Notes under the pieces: model-generated
What the model was told of the DNA's origin: nothing
The model's database searches: none
Seen by the model: only the letters and a program-made list of their open reading frames with translations
Assembly (NCBI GenBank): GCA_003644505.1
Contig: QNCM01000006.1
Coordinates: 1-53,221, forward strand
Origin: Candidatus Makaraimicrobium thalassicum
GTDB taxonomy: Bacteria > Omnitrophota > Gorgyraeia > Tantalellales > Tantalellaceae
Direction of reading: 5' to 3'
Length of the DNA: 53,221 nt
Program-made: the position numbers and the translations under genes
Shown: one piece after another, positions 1 through 7,419 of the stretch
How positions within the stretch are numbered: position 1 is the first letter of the stretch
How the letters are laid out: every line of letters starts with the position of its first letter

Positions 1-108
1 AAGAAAAAGGTAGTGAAGAAAAAAACAGCGAAGAAAAAGGTCGTGAAGAAAAAAACAGCGAAGAAAAAGGTCGTGAAGAAAAAGGTAGCAAAGAAAAAAA
101 AGAAATAA
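1..108 (+). CDS. C-terminal end of a lysine-rich (histone H1/HU-tail-like) protein, partial
   Basis: Only the last 35 codons are inside the window; frame 1 is open from base 1 to the TAA at 106-108. The peptide is almost wholly Lys with Val, Ala and Thr, in repeats of the type KKKVVKKKTA. Such tails occur on bacterial histone H1-like proteins and on lysine-rich extensions of HU, where they bind DNA nonspecifically; which family applies cannot be told because the folded part is missing. The codons repeat almost exactly (aagaaaaaggtcgtgaagaa), which suggests recent tandem expansion. A strong terminator follows. Confidence 0.7.
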   Translation, partial: KKKVVKKKTAKKKVVKKKTAKKKVVKKKVAKKKKK

Positions 109-134
109 GTTTAAACGGACGATCTTATTTTTGA

Positions 135-176
135 AAAGGGGGCAGAGACAGTTGAATCTGCCCTCTTTGTTTTTTT
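135..176 (+). terminator. Rho-independent terminator of the lysine-rich gene
   Basis: A 12-bp stem (135-146 with 157-168, one G-T wobble) with a 10-nt loop is followed after one base by seven T residues. It starts 27 bp after the stop codon and separates this gene from the riboswitch-controlled unit downstream. Confidence 0.85.
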
Positions 177-278
177 ACACGAATTGCTCCTGGAATATGT
201 GAAGCGGAGAACGAAAGAGACGGGATCGAGAGGGGCGGTTGACAACTGTGGTTAACGAAGAAAAAGTTAGTTGTTTCT

Positions 279-314
279 TGCAGCAGGCCCGCCTCAATAT
301 GATATACTTATAAT
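279..314 (+). promoter_or_regulatory. Promoter of the riboswitch-exoprotein transcript
   Basis: TTGCAG at 279-284 and TATACT at 303-308 are 18 nt apart. A perfect TATAAT (309-314) directly follows and could serve as an alternative -10 box. Transcription would start around 315-322, about 40 nt before the riboswitch core. A 7-bp hairpin (317-323 with 338-344) would sit at the 5' end of the RNA. Confidence 0.55.
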
Positions 315-360
315 GTATGGCAGTGCGCAGGAAAGCCTGCCATTGAGATAATTTTAGCAA

Positions 361-460
361 AATCGCAAAAGCGACAAAAGCAGGCCCTGCGAAAGCAGGT
401 GGCGCAAAGCTCAAGAGCCTAAGACCGTATGGTTATGGCAGTCAGTTGCCGGAAAAGCGA
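361..460 (+). promoter_or_regulatory. Cyclic-di-GMP-I (GEMM-I) riboswitch aptamer
   Basis: The segment carries the hallmarks of the GEMM-I fold. There is a hairpin with stem CCTGC/GCAGG capped by a GAAA tetraloop (385-399), then the conserved GCGCAAAGC stretch (402-410) and GCCTAAG (417-423). TATGG follows, so CCTAAG and TATGG give the classic 11-nt tetraloop receptor that docks the GAAA loop. The closing stem can form between TCGC (363-366) and GCGA (457-460), and a second hairpin with GGCA/TGCC arms ends the aptamer. Family knowledge: these RNAs bind c-di-GMP, or 3',3'-cGAMP in variants, and regulate motility, adhesin and matrix genes. The ligand-discriminating base cannot be aligned safely by eye. 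A terminator follows 15 nt later. Confidence 0.85.
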
Positions 461-475
461 GGATTGATCTTAGAG

Positions 476-510
476 ACCCGTACCTGGCTCTGCCTGTTGC
501 GGGTTTTTTG
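476..510 (+). terminator. Riboswitch expression-platform terminator
   Basis: A long hairpin pairs ACCCGTA with the TTGCGGGT side and has an inner GGC/GCC stem; a run of six T residues follows. It lies between the GEMM-I aptamer and the exoprotein start at 564, so it most likely decides whether RNA polymerase reads into the gene. I see no clear anti-terminator, so whether ligand switches the gene on or off is open. Confidence 0.75.
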
Positions 511-563
511 CATGTATATGCATATAATAGTAAAAGTGGAAAGCAAAATGATACAGGTGTGAA

Positions 564-3500
564 ATGAACGCGAAAAGATTTCTAAAGATTTTAAGCATAA
601 TGGTGGCGATGATATTCGCGACACAGCAGTGCGTGTTTGCGCTGCCAAAGGTGGATGAAATAGTCTCCGGTGACGTTGACATCGAATACAGGGACACGAA
701 TTCGATGACGATCAACGCCACGGATAACACCGTCATAAACTTTTCATCTTTCGACATACTCGCGAACGAGTCGGTCATTGTCGTCCTTCCTTCCACTGAT
801 TCCCGGATACTCAACAGGGTCACGGGGAATAATTCGAGCGATCTGCTGGGCACGTTGAACTGTAATGGACTGTTCGTGCTGGTGAACGTCTCAGGGATAC
901 ATGTGGGTCCCGCGGCAGAGATCAACGCGGGGAGCCTGATACTGGCCACAAGGGGCATCACGGATACGGATTTCCTGAAGGGCAGTTACGTGTTCGAGAA
1001 GATGTCAGAGGACCAGCTTGACATGCTTTTGTTGAACGAAGGAAAAATAACGGTAGCGAAGGGAGGTTTCGGAGTGCTGATCGCGGGCGCGGTCGAGAAC
1101 AAGGGGATTATCGCCGCGCCCGCGGGCAGGATCGTCTTAGCAGGGGCGGACGCGGTAAAGCTGGATATAACGGCTGACGGTTTGATATCCGTGGCGATAG
1201 AAGCGGAAGCAGCCTCGTCCATACTTGACTGCAATGGCGATCCCGTCACGGAGCAGATCATGAACACCGGCACTATCGAGGCAAACGGAGGCATGGTCAT
1301 CCTGAAGGCGGAAAGCGTCACTGACGTGTTCAGGAAAGCCATAAACCTTGACGGGTTTATCATGGCAAACAGGATGGATGATACCGAAGGTGTGGTAAGG
1401 ATAGTCGCGGACAATGACGTTGATATAGACGGGGAAGTAAAAGCATCTTGTGTCGAGATACGAAATACGGACGAACAGGCGCCGATCCATGTCAGCATGG
1501 GGCAAGGTCGTGTCGAATCGGGATCTACTCATCTGTTCGGGGACATTGTCCTCCATGACTTTGGCTGTTTGACCCCCGGAACAGGGATATACTTTGAAGC
1601 GGGAAAGACCTATACGTTCGAAGGCCGGACGAAGATACAAGGCGAGCCGGGATATGACGGGCTTATAGAGCTGCGTTCAAGCGAGGAAGGCAGCTCTTGG
1701 TATTCGAGCTTTTCCGGGACGCAGGAAATAAGTTATGTGGCGATACAGGACGCCCATAACACCGGGGATGCTGTGAAAGCGCGGCCCTCCACGAACCGGG
1801 GCAACTGCGTTAACTGGGACACAGACCCTGTATGGGACGGAGGCGGCGTAACCCTTTACTGGTCGGATTCCTTTAACTGGGATACTAACACGGTCCCTAC
1901 CGCGTTTGACGTAGTGACGTTTGACGGCACTTCTACCAGGGATTCGATAGCGGACGCGGGTTTTAACGCAACCAATACCATCGCGACTTTCGACATAAAC
2001 GCGGGTTACACGGGTGTTATTACGCTGGAGACAGACCTGACCGTTACGGGAAATTATACCCAGAACGCGGGCACGTTCAATGAAACAGTTTCATATACCG
2101 GCACGAATCCGTTCGAGCTTACGGTGAACGGTATATTCAGCCAGCCGGCGGGCACGTTCAGGGATCACAGCGCCGGGACTGCTGCCGTCCGCGTATCAAG
2201 CGCGGGCGAACTTCAGCAGATCCAGATCGACGGCGGCGCGGCCCTGGCAGAAAACTACGTCCAGTATGGTGATATAGACCTCTCAGGTATCGCTAACTTT
2301 GATCCCATAGGAGACAGCACCACGCAGTTCACCGGCACATATAACGGCAACAGGTATACCATTAGCAATCTTACAATATACAGGCCGGAGGAAAAAAATG
2401 TCGGTTTATTCGGGGACATATCAAATGCTGAGATGCGCAATGTCAGCCTGGAGAGCGGCAGCGTAACCGGCCTAGGCTCTGATATCGGTGCCCTGGCCGG
2501 TTGCTGTTCTGGTTCCACAATAGTGGGATCCCATGCCGCGGTAGCCGTAGCGACTGCCGCTCATGTCTGTGGTACTGGTATAGGCGGCCTGATCGGCAGC
2601 AGTTCTGGATCAACGATAACCGATTCCTATACCACAGGAGACATATACGCCTGGTGCTGTGGCGGCGGCCTGGTTGGACAGGCTCAAGGCACCACAATTA
2701 CCGACTGCTATGCTACGGGAACAGTAACCGGAACCGGCGACAATAGCTTTTTCGGCGGCCTGGTCGGCGGTGTGAGCGGCAACGCCATTACTCGCTGCTA
2801 TGCTACAGGCGACGTAAGCGGTCTTTACGGCATTGGCGGCCTGGTCAGCTGGAGTCAAGGCGGCACAATTACGGACAGCTATGCCACGGGGACAGTGACC
2901 GGCGTTTGCGGCGCTGTCGGCGGCCTGGCGGGTGGGGGCGGCGGCACGATCACCAACTGCTATGCCACGGGAGAAGTGATCGGGCCCGGCGGGGGGTGCG
3001 GAAGCCTTGTCGGCTCCAGCGGCGGCACATACAGCGGGAATTTCTGGAATACCGACACGCCCAGCGCGGCTGACCCGCAGGGCGCGGGAACCGGAATAAC
3101 CACCGCGCAGATGAAGACAAAATCCACTTTCACCAATGCCGGCTGGGACCTTGACTCAACATGGAACATGATTGACGGCACCACCTATCCGTTCCTGCGG
3201 TGGCGGTATCCAGCTTATGTGACAGGGACTACCTATTCGGATCAGGGAAGCACTGTCCTGGGAGGCGCGGCAGTGGCACTCGCGATAAACGGCACACTGC
3301 AGAGCAATACCGCGACAGCCGACGCCTTTGGTTTTTATTATCTTCTTATTGAAAAAGCGATCTCGGATGGAGACAGCCTGCTTGCGTATATCGATAATAA
3401 TGTTACAAAAGGCAATGTTGTTTCTGTGACATCCACTTCTGATATCCCTGATCTGGACATCTACGGATCATCCATCATCGCGCGCCATGATAATGCCGGG

Positions 3501-4760
3501 CCGGTCACCAATTCCGCCTTTTCCGCAGCCAAAGGCTTATTGGCCGATCCGGATATCCTCTACTCCGTATCCGGCACTACAGTGGATATGGACACTGATC
3601 TTCTGATCTGGAGCGGAAAGACCTATGCGCCGGGCGGCGATATCGAGGTCTCAAAAGACTTTATTAACAATGGGATTTTTACCCCGGGCAGCCATACCGT
3701 TACCTTTGACGGGAGCGGAACATCCCTGATTTCCGGTTCAAGCACATTCAATAATTTCACATGCACGACCCCCGGGAAGCACCTTACCTTTGAGCATAAT
3801 CGGACACAGACGATTACGGGCACCCTGACTTTGAACGGCCAGGACGCGGGCACGGAGATAGTCTTGAACAGCGACGATGATACCAATCGTTTTACATTTA
3901 ATATCCACGGCAGCCAGGATCTGAGTTATGTGGATGTATCGAATTCTCAGGTTGACAGCACAGGGGGGGTGTTCAATATTAACGTTCAGAATTATGTCAA
4001 GGGGATGAATACCGACGCGGATGAAGCTGATCCACGCTGGAAATTTATTTCTGCGGATGACAGCAGTTCCGAAAGCACCGTACCGGAACTCCCGGAACTC
4101 CCGGAACTCCCAAATCCCGTGGATACCCAGGGGCCGGCAGAATCAGCGGATATATCGGGTTGCGAAGAACCGGCTGAGATAATAAACGTTGGAGAGGCTC
4201 CGGCAGATACGGAGGGTCCAGCGGATACGCCGGATTCAACGGATACGCCGGATTCAGCGGATACGCCGGATTCAGCGGATACGCCGGATTCAGCGGATAC
4301 GCCGGATTCAACGGATACCGCGAATTCGTCGGATACATCAGATTCAACGGAGACGGAAAATTCGGTAGATACAACGGATACGGCGGGTACCGCGGATTCA
4401 ACGGAGACGGAAAATTCAGCGGATACAACGGATACGGAAGATTCGCCGGACACGGAGGATCCGGCGAGTTCAGGGGATTCAACGAATACAACGGCAGACG
4501 GAACTGAAGAAAGCGCTGACAAAGCGGATATCAGCGGATTCAGATTGGAAGAAGTGGGAAACCAGTATAAAAAACGTTATACGCAGGGCAAATACCGCAC
4601 TGTGGTAATAGTATTTGAGGGTGCGGTCGTGGTATCTTCTTACGATGAGAAAGGCCCTGTTGTGACAGAAGAGGTTTTCTTAAGTGCCGGACAAGAGACG
4701 TCTATCGAAGGAACTGTTTCCACGGAGAACTCATCGCTTGACGGAAAATGGAAAGATTAA
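564..4760 (+). CDS. TpsA-type exoprotein: filamentous-haemagglutinin N-domain, GLUG repeats, Asp/Thr/Ser-rich tail
   Basis: A 1398-aa secreted protein. Residues 1-26 form a signal peptide. Residues about 27-200 match the TPS/haemagglutination-activity domain (INFSSFDI, the FVLVNVSGIHVG type of stretch, NAGSLILATRG), which is recognised by a TpsB pore; the matching TpsB is at 7.4-9.5 kb. The middle is beta-rich, and residues about 670-815 hold GLUG repeats (GGLVG...ITDCYATGTV). Residues about 1172-1312 are low complexity, with five 18-nt repeats coding ADTPDS or TDTPDS at 4221-4310. The last ~70 residues (RTVVIVFEGAVVV...LSAGQET) resemble a FecR-like beta domain. Expression is probably set by the riboswitch upstream. 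No RGD motif or known toxin domain is seen. Likely a surface adhesin or matrix protein; the role is inferred. Confidence 0.85.
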   Translation: MNAKRFLKILSIMVAMIFATQQCVFALPKVDEIVSGDVDIEYRDTNSMTINATDNTVINFSSFDILANESVIVVLPSTDSRILNRVTGNNSSDLLGTLNCNGLFVLVNVSGIHVGPAAEINAGSLILATRGITDTDFLKGSYVFEKMSEDQLDMLLLNEGKITVAKGGFGVLIAGAVENKGIIAAPAGRIVLAGADAVKLDITADGLISVAIEAEAASSILDCNGDPVTEQIMNTGTIEANGGMVILKAESVTDVFRKAINLDGFIMANRMDDTEGVVRIVADNDVDIDGEVKASCVEIRNTDEQAPIHVSMGQGRVESGSTHLFGDIVLHDFGCLTPGTGIYFEAGKTYTFEGRTKIQGEPGYDGLIELRSSEEGSSWYSSFSGTQEISYVAIQDAHNTGDAVKARPSTNRGNCVNWDTDPVWDGGGVTLYWSDSFNWDTNTVPTAFDVVTFDGTSTRDSIADAGFNATNTIATFDINAGYTGVITLETDLTVTGNYTQNAGTFNETVSYTGTNPFELTVNGIFSQPAGTFRDHSAGTAAVRVSSAGELQQIQIDGGAALAENYVQYGDIDLSGIANFDPIGDSTTQFTGTYNGNRYTISNLTIYRPEEKNVGLFGDISNAEMRNVSLESGSVTGLGSDIGALAGCCSGSTIVGSHAAVAVATAAHVCGTGIGGLIGSSSGSTITDSYTTGDIYAWCCGGGLVGQAQGTTITDCYATGTVTGTGDNSFFGGLVGGVSGNAITRCYATGDVSGLYGIGGLVSWSQGGTITDSYATGTVTGVCGAVGGLAGGGGGTITNCYATGEVIGPGGGCGSLVGSSGGTYSGNFWNTDTPSAADPQGAGTGITTAQMKTKSTFTNAGWDLDSTWNMIDGTTYPFLRWRYPAYVTGTTYSDQGSTVLGGAAVALAINGTLQSNTATADAFGFYYLLIEKAISDGDSLLAYIDNNVTKGNVVSVTSTSDIPDLDIYGSSIIARHDNAGPVTNSAFSAAKGLLADPDILYSVSGTTVDMDTDLLIWSGKTYAPGGDIEVSKDFINNGIFTPGSHTVTFDGSGTSLISGSSTFNNFTCTTPGKHLTFEHNRTQTITGTLTLNGQDAGTEIVLNSDDDTNRFTFNIHGSQDLSYVDVSNSQVDSTGGVFNINVQNYVKGMNTDADEADPRWKFISADDSSSESTVPELPELPELPNPVDTQGPAESADISGCEEPAEIINVGEAPADTEGPADTPDSTDTPDSADTPDSADTPDSADTPDSTDTANSSDTSDSTETENSVDTTDTAGTADSTETENSADTTDTEDSPDTEDPASSGDSTNTTADGTEESADKADISGFRLEEVGNQYKKRYTQGKYRTVVIVFEGAVVVSSYDEKGPVVTEEVFLSAGQETSIEGTVSTENSSLDGKWKD
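4221..4310 (+). repeat. Five 18-nt tandem repeats coding (A/T)DTPDS
   Basis: Near-identical units gcggatacgccggattca repeat with period 18, then decay into a degenerate Asp/Thr/Ser/Glu-rich stretch to about 4500. They code an acidic, extended linker near the C-terminus of the exoprotein. Such arrays change copy number easily. Confidence 0.9.
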
Positions 4761-4784
4761 AGGTTCTTTTGCCGGGACACTTTA

Positions 4785-4813
4785 TTGACTTTTACATGTT
4801 CTGAATGTATCCT
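4785..4813 (+). promoter_or_regulatory. Promoter of the fecR-GGDEF pair
   Basis: TTGACT (4785-4790), a 17-nt spacer and TATCCT (4808-4813) make a good sigma70-type promoter. Transcription would start near 4820, just before the ribosome-binding site, so these two genes need not depend on the riboswitch. Confidence 0.6.
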
Positions 4814-4833
4814 TTTTGAAACGGAGGTTAATG

Positions 4834-5295
4834 ATGAAGACAGTTCGGACATTAGTCGTTCTTTTTGTGGTGATTGGCCTGGTTTCCCCTGCCTTTGGTG
4901 AAGAGATGAAGCGCACCGGGAAAATCGTTGATGTCGAGGGCAGGGTAGAAGTGGAATACGGCGGGGGAGACTGGGGCCCCGCACAGACTGGAATGATCCT
5001 GAAAGAGGGGGATGCCATAAGGACAGCGTCAAACGCCTGTGCGTTTTTAACCCTGTCGGGCATAGAAACGGCAACCGTTGAAGTACAGGAAAATTCCCGG
5101 CTTTTACTGAGTGAGCTTGCGCTGGATGAGGAAAAAGGCACACAGAAGACGCTTCTGGACCTGGCCGTTGGCAAAATTTTAGTTACGGCTCAAAAAATAC
5201 ACAGCGAGGAATCGAAATTCGAGGTAAAGACCCCCACATCCATAGTCGGAGTAAGGGGAACCACTTTTGCCGTAGAAGTAGAGGCTTTGGAATAA
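4834..5295 (+). CDS. FecR-domain periplasmic protein
   Basis: A 153-aa protein with a signal peptide (MKTVRTLVVLFVVIGLVSPAFG) and one FecR domain. Visible family marks are the GRVEVE strand, LKEGDAIRTA, and the closing FEVKTPTSIVGVRGTTF stretch. I chose ATG 4834 because GGAGG (4823-4827) is 6 nt upstream; an in-frame TTG at 4816 would place that site inside the gene. The CHASE2-GGDEF gene begins 3 nt after its stop, so the two are co-translated. FecR and CHASE2 proteins often occur together, so this may present an outside signal to the CHASE2 sensor (inference). The tail of the exoprotein just upstream carries a similar domain. Confidence 0.85.
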   Translation: MKTVRTLVVLFVVIGLVSPAFGEEMKRTGKIVDVEGRVEVEYGGGDWGPAQTGMILKEGDAIRTASNACAFLTLSGIETATVEVQENSRLLLSELALDEEKGTQKTLLDLAVGKILVTAQKIHSEESKFEVKTPTSIVGVRGTTFAVEVEALE

Positions 5296-5298
5296 AAA

Positions 5299-6978
5299 GT
5301 GAAATTCAAAAAAAAGTTTATTTTAAACATTTTTCTGGCCTTCCTTGTATCTTCTTTAATAGTCATTTTTTCCGAACAGGGATTCCTGAAGCGGTTAAAA
5401 TTAGACGGGTTGGATCTTCTTTTCCGGTTACGGGGAGTTTCCGCATATAACCCTCATATAATAATCGTGGAGATCGATAATGAGAACATTTCAAAGGTCG
5501 GCCGATGGCCGTGGAGCAGAGACTGGCATGCTGCTATAACGAGCGCCTTGAAAGCCCTCGGAGCAAAGCAGATCTATTTTGATTTTTTGTTTTCCGAGGC
5601 ATCCTCCGAAGAAAATGACGGGATATTCAGCGAAGCCATAAAAGATGCCGGCAATGTATACCTGCCTTTTGCCTTCCAGGGGCGCTCCCGGGATATGGCG
5701 AACGCCCTTGTTCCCATTGAAAGATTTTCCTCGCGTGTAAAGGGGGTCGGCTCAATAAATATTTATCCCGATACAGACGGCACTTTGAGAAAGATCCCTT
5801 TGTTTCTCAAGGCAAACGGGAACGTTTATCCGCATATCGTCTTGAAGATCGTTATGGACTACCTGGATATGGGGATCAGCCGGATAATATCCGACCGCCT
5901 TGTCCTTACGAATTCACAGGAGGAAATACAGATACCCCTTGTGGAGAAAAACAGAATGCTCGTCAACTGGCTTGGAAAATGGGAGGCGACCTTTACACAC
6001 TACTCTTTTCTCGATGTTCTGGTCGCGTATAAAGCTTTTCTTTCGGATAAAACCCCGAAAATAGATATAAGACCTTTCAGGGGCAGTATCTGCCTTGTAG
6101 CTGTTACCGCGATCGGGCTGTATGACATAGAACCCATACCCCTGGCCCCGGAATATCCGGGCATAGGGACCCTGGCCACTGCCATAAGCAACATCCTGGA
6201 CAGAAAATTCCTTGTCTCGTCTCCTTTCTGGCTGAACTGGATGTTTATTTATATCCTCAGTCTGGTCCCTTTTCTGTTCATTTCAGGCAAAAAATCCTTA
6301 CGGGAGATCCTGTCCGTGGCATCGATCGCCGCGGTTTTCTTTTTTATGGTTATTCTGCTGTTCAAGAATAATTTCTGGCTGGATTTCGCCCTGCCGCTGT
6401 TTTCTCTCTTTGCGAGTTACCTGAGCGTCGCTAGTTTTCAGTTTGTTTACGTATCCCTGGAGAAACAGCGTTTTTTCAAGCTGGCTGTCACGGACGGGCT
6501 GACCGGGCTGTCCAACATCAGATTTTTCAAGAGGGTACTGGGGGATGAGTGCCTTATCGCGGGAGAGGAGCCGGCTAAAGGATTCTGTGTTATCATGGGC
6601 GATATCGATAATTTTAAACATTTTAACGATACATATGGCCACATGGCAGGGGATATTGTGTTAAAGAGAACGGCGGATGTTCTAAAGGCTTCCGTTCGCT
6701 CCTCGGATGTGGTCGCCAGGTACGGAGGGGAAGAGCTGATAATCCTTCTAAGAGGCGCGGCCCTGGAAAACGGGTTGAAGGTGGCCGGGAAGATCAGAAA
6801 GAACATGGAGGATCTTGTGATCACTGATGGGGATAATACATACAGGGTCACCCTCAGTCTGGGGATCGCGTCCTTTCATCCTCAGGACGACGAGAACACA
6901 ATAATTAAAAGGGCCGATGACGGTCTTTATAACGCCAAAAGATCAGGAAAAAACAGGGTAGAAACTATCGAAGGGTAA
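5299..6978 (+). CDS. CHASE2-GGDEF transmembrane diguanylate cyclase
   Basis: A 559-aa inner-membrane protein. One N-terminal helix (residues about 6-25) leads to a periplasmic CHASE2 sensor domain (about 28-290). Three membrane helices follow (about 305-385), then a cytoplasmic GGDEF domain (about 395-555). The active-site loop reads GGEEL (476-480), an acceptable variant, and DGLTGL marks the domain start. An RxxD motif (R467-D470) five residues before the loop is the product-inhibition I-site, so the enzyme is probably an active, feedback-limited c-di-GMP synthase. The start is GTG 5299, 3 nt after fecR. It likely supplies the second messenger read by the riboswitch at 361-460. Confidence 0.9.
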   Translation: MKFKKKFILNIFLAFLVSSLIVIFSEQGFLKRLKLDGLDLLFRLRGVSAYNPHIIIVEIDNENISKVGRWPWSRDWHAAITSALKALGAKQIYFDFLFSEASSEENDGIFSEAIKDAGNVYLPFAFQGRSRDMANALVPIERFSSRVKGVGSINIYPDTDGTLRKIPLFLKANGNVYPHIVLKIVMDYLDMGISRIISDRLVLTNSQEEIQIPLVEKNRMLVNWLGKWEATFTHYSFLDVLVAYKAFLSDKTPKIDIRPFRGSICLVAVTAIGLYDIEPIPLAPEYPGIGTLATAISNILDRKFLVSSPFWLNWMFIYILSLVPFLFISGKKSLREILSVASIAAVFFFMVILLFKNNFWLDFALPLFSLFASYLSVASFQFVYVSLEKQRFFKLAVTDGLTGLSNIRFFKRVLGDECLIAGEEPAKGFCVIMGDIDNFKHFNDTYGHMAGDIVLKRTADVLKASVRSSDVVARYGGEELIILLRGAALENGLKVAGKIRKNMEDLVITDGDNTYRVTLSLGIASFHPQDDENTIIKRADDGLYNAKRSGKNRVETIEG

Positions 6979-6982
6979 TCTG

Positions 6983-7001
6983 TCCCTTACGGGATTTTTT
7001 A
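6983..7001 (+). terminator. Possible terminator after the GGDEF gene
   Basis: A short TCCC/GGGA hairpin (6983-6986 with 6991-6994) is followed by six T residues and a T-rich stretch between the two convergent units. An alternative AAGGG/CCCTT stem overlaps the stop codon. The stem is short, so strength is uncertain. Confidence 0.4.
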
Positions 7002-7003
7002 TT

Positions 7004-7405
7004 TTATTTTTTCTGCCGGTGGCGTTCCTGCCGTTCTTTTTTTTCTGTCTGCCGTATATATTTCCGTATCCGAGGGTCTTTGGTCAATTTCAGGGTTTTC
7101 TGCCATTCCTTTTCGGCCTCATCCGGTTTGCCGCTTTCATATAATCGTTTTCCCCGCTCAAAATGTTCTTTCGCCGATTTTTCCTTTTCTTTTGCTTCCA
7201 GTTCACGGTTCACTTTCCCGATATTTTTTTCCGCTTCCCTGACCAGCCGTTTGAAGTCATACGCATAAGAAGGCATTCCTTTCTTGACTGTTTCCGGGCC
7301 TATTTCTATTGTCTTTTTGTCCCGGGAGGCTTCCAGGGCCTGGACATCGTTCAGAACGAAAGCCGGGAGGAGGACAAAAATAAATAACGCATGCCTTGTC
7401 TTCAC
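7004..7405 (-). CDS. Small exported helical (TPR-like) protein downstream of tpsB
   Basis: A 133-aa protein with a signal peptide and a charged, mostly helical body. The C-terminal half (AKEHFERGKRLYESGKPDEAEKEWQKTLKL) is one TPR-like helical hairpin. It ends in a very basic tail. I prefer GTG 7405, since AAGGAG (7417-7412) lies 6 nt upstream; a GTG at 7423 overlapping the tpsB stop is the alternative. The tight coupling to tpsB and the similar TPR-like tail of TpsB suggest a shared periplasmic role in exoprotein export (inference). No named family recognised. Confidence 0.7.
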   Translation of the reverse strand: MKTRHALFIFVLLPAFVLNDVQALEASRDKKTIEIGPETVKKGMPSYAYDFKRLVREAEKNIGKVNRELEAKEKEKSAKEHFERGKRLYESGKPDEAEKEWQKTLKLTKDPRIRKYIRQTEKKERQERHRQKK

Positions 7406-7419
7406 TATTTTCTCCTTTT

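Noticed and set aside
3992-4522. Minus-strand Ser/Val-rich ORF of 176 codons
   Set aside because: It is the reverse of the DTPDS repeat region of the exoprotein; low-complexity repeats leave opposite frames open.
6983-7001. Strong bidirectional terminator between the GGDEF gene and the convergent unit
   Set aside because: The stem is only 4-5 bp and T-rich on one side only; kept only as a weak + strand terminator candidate.
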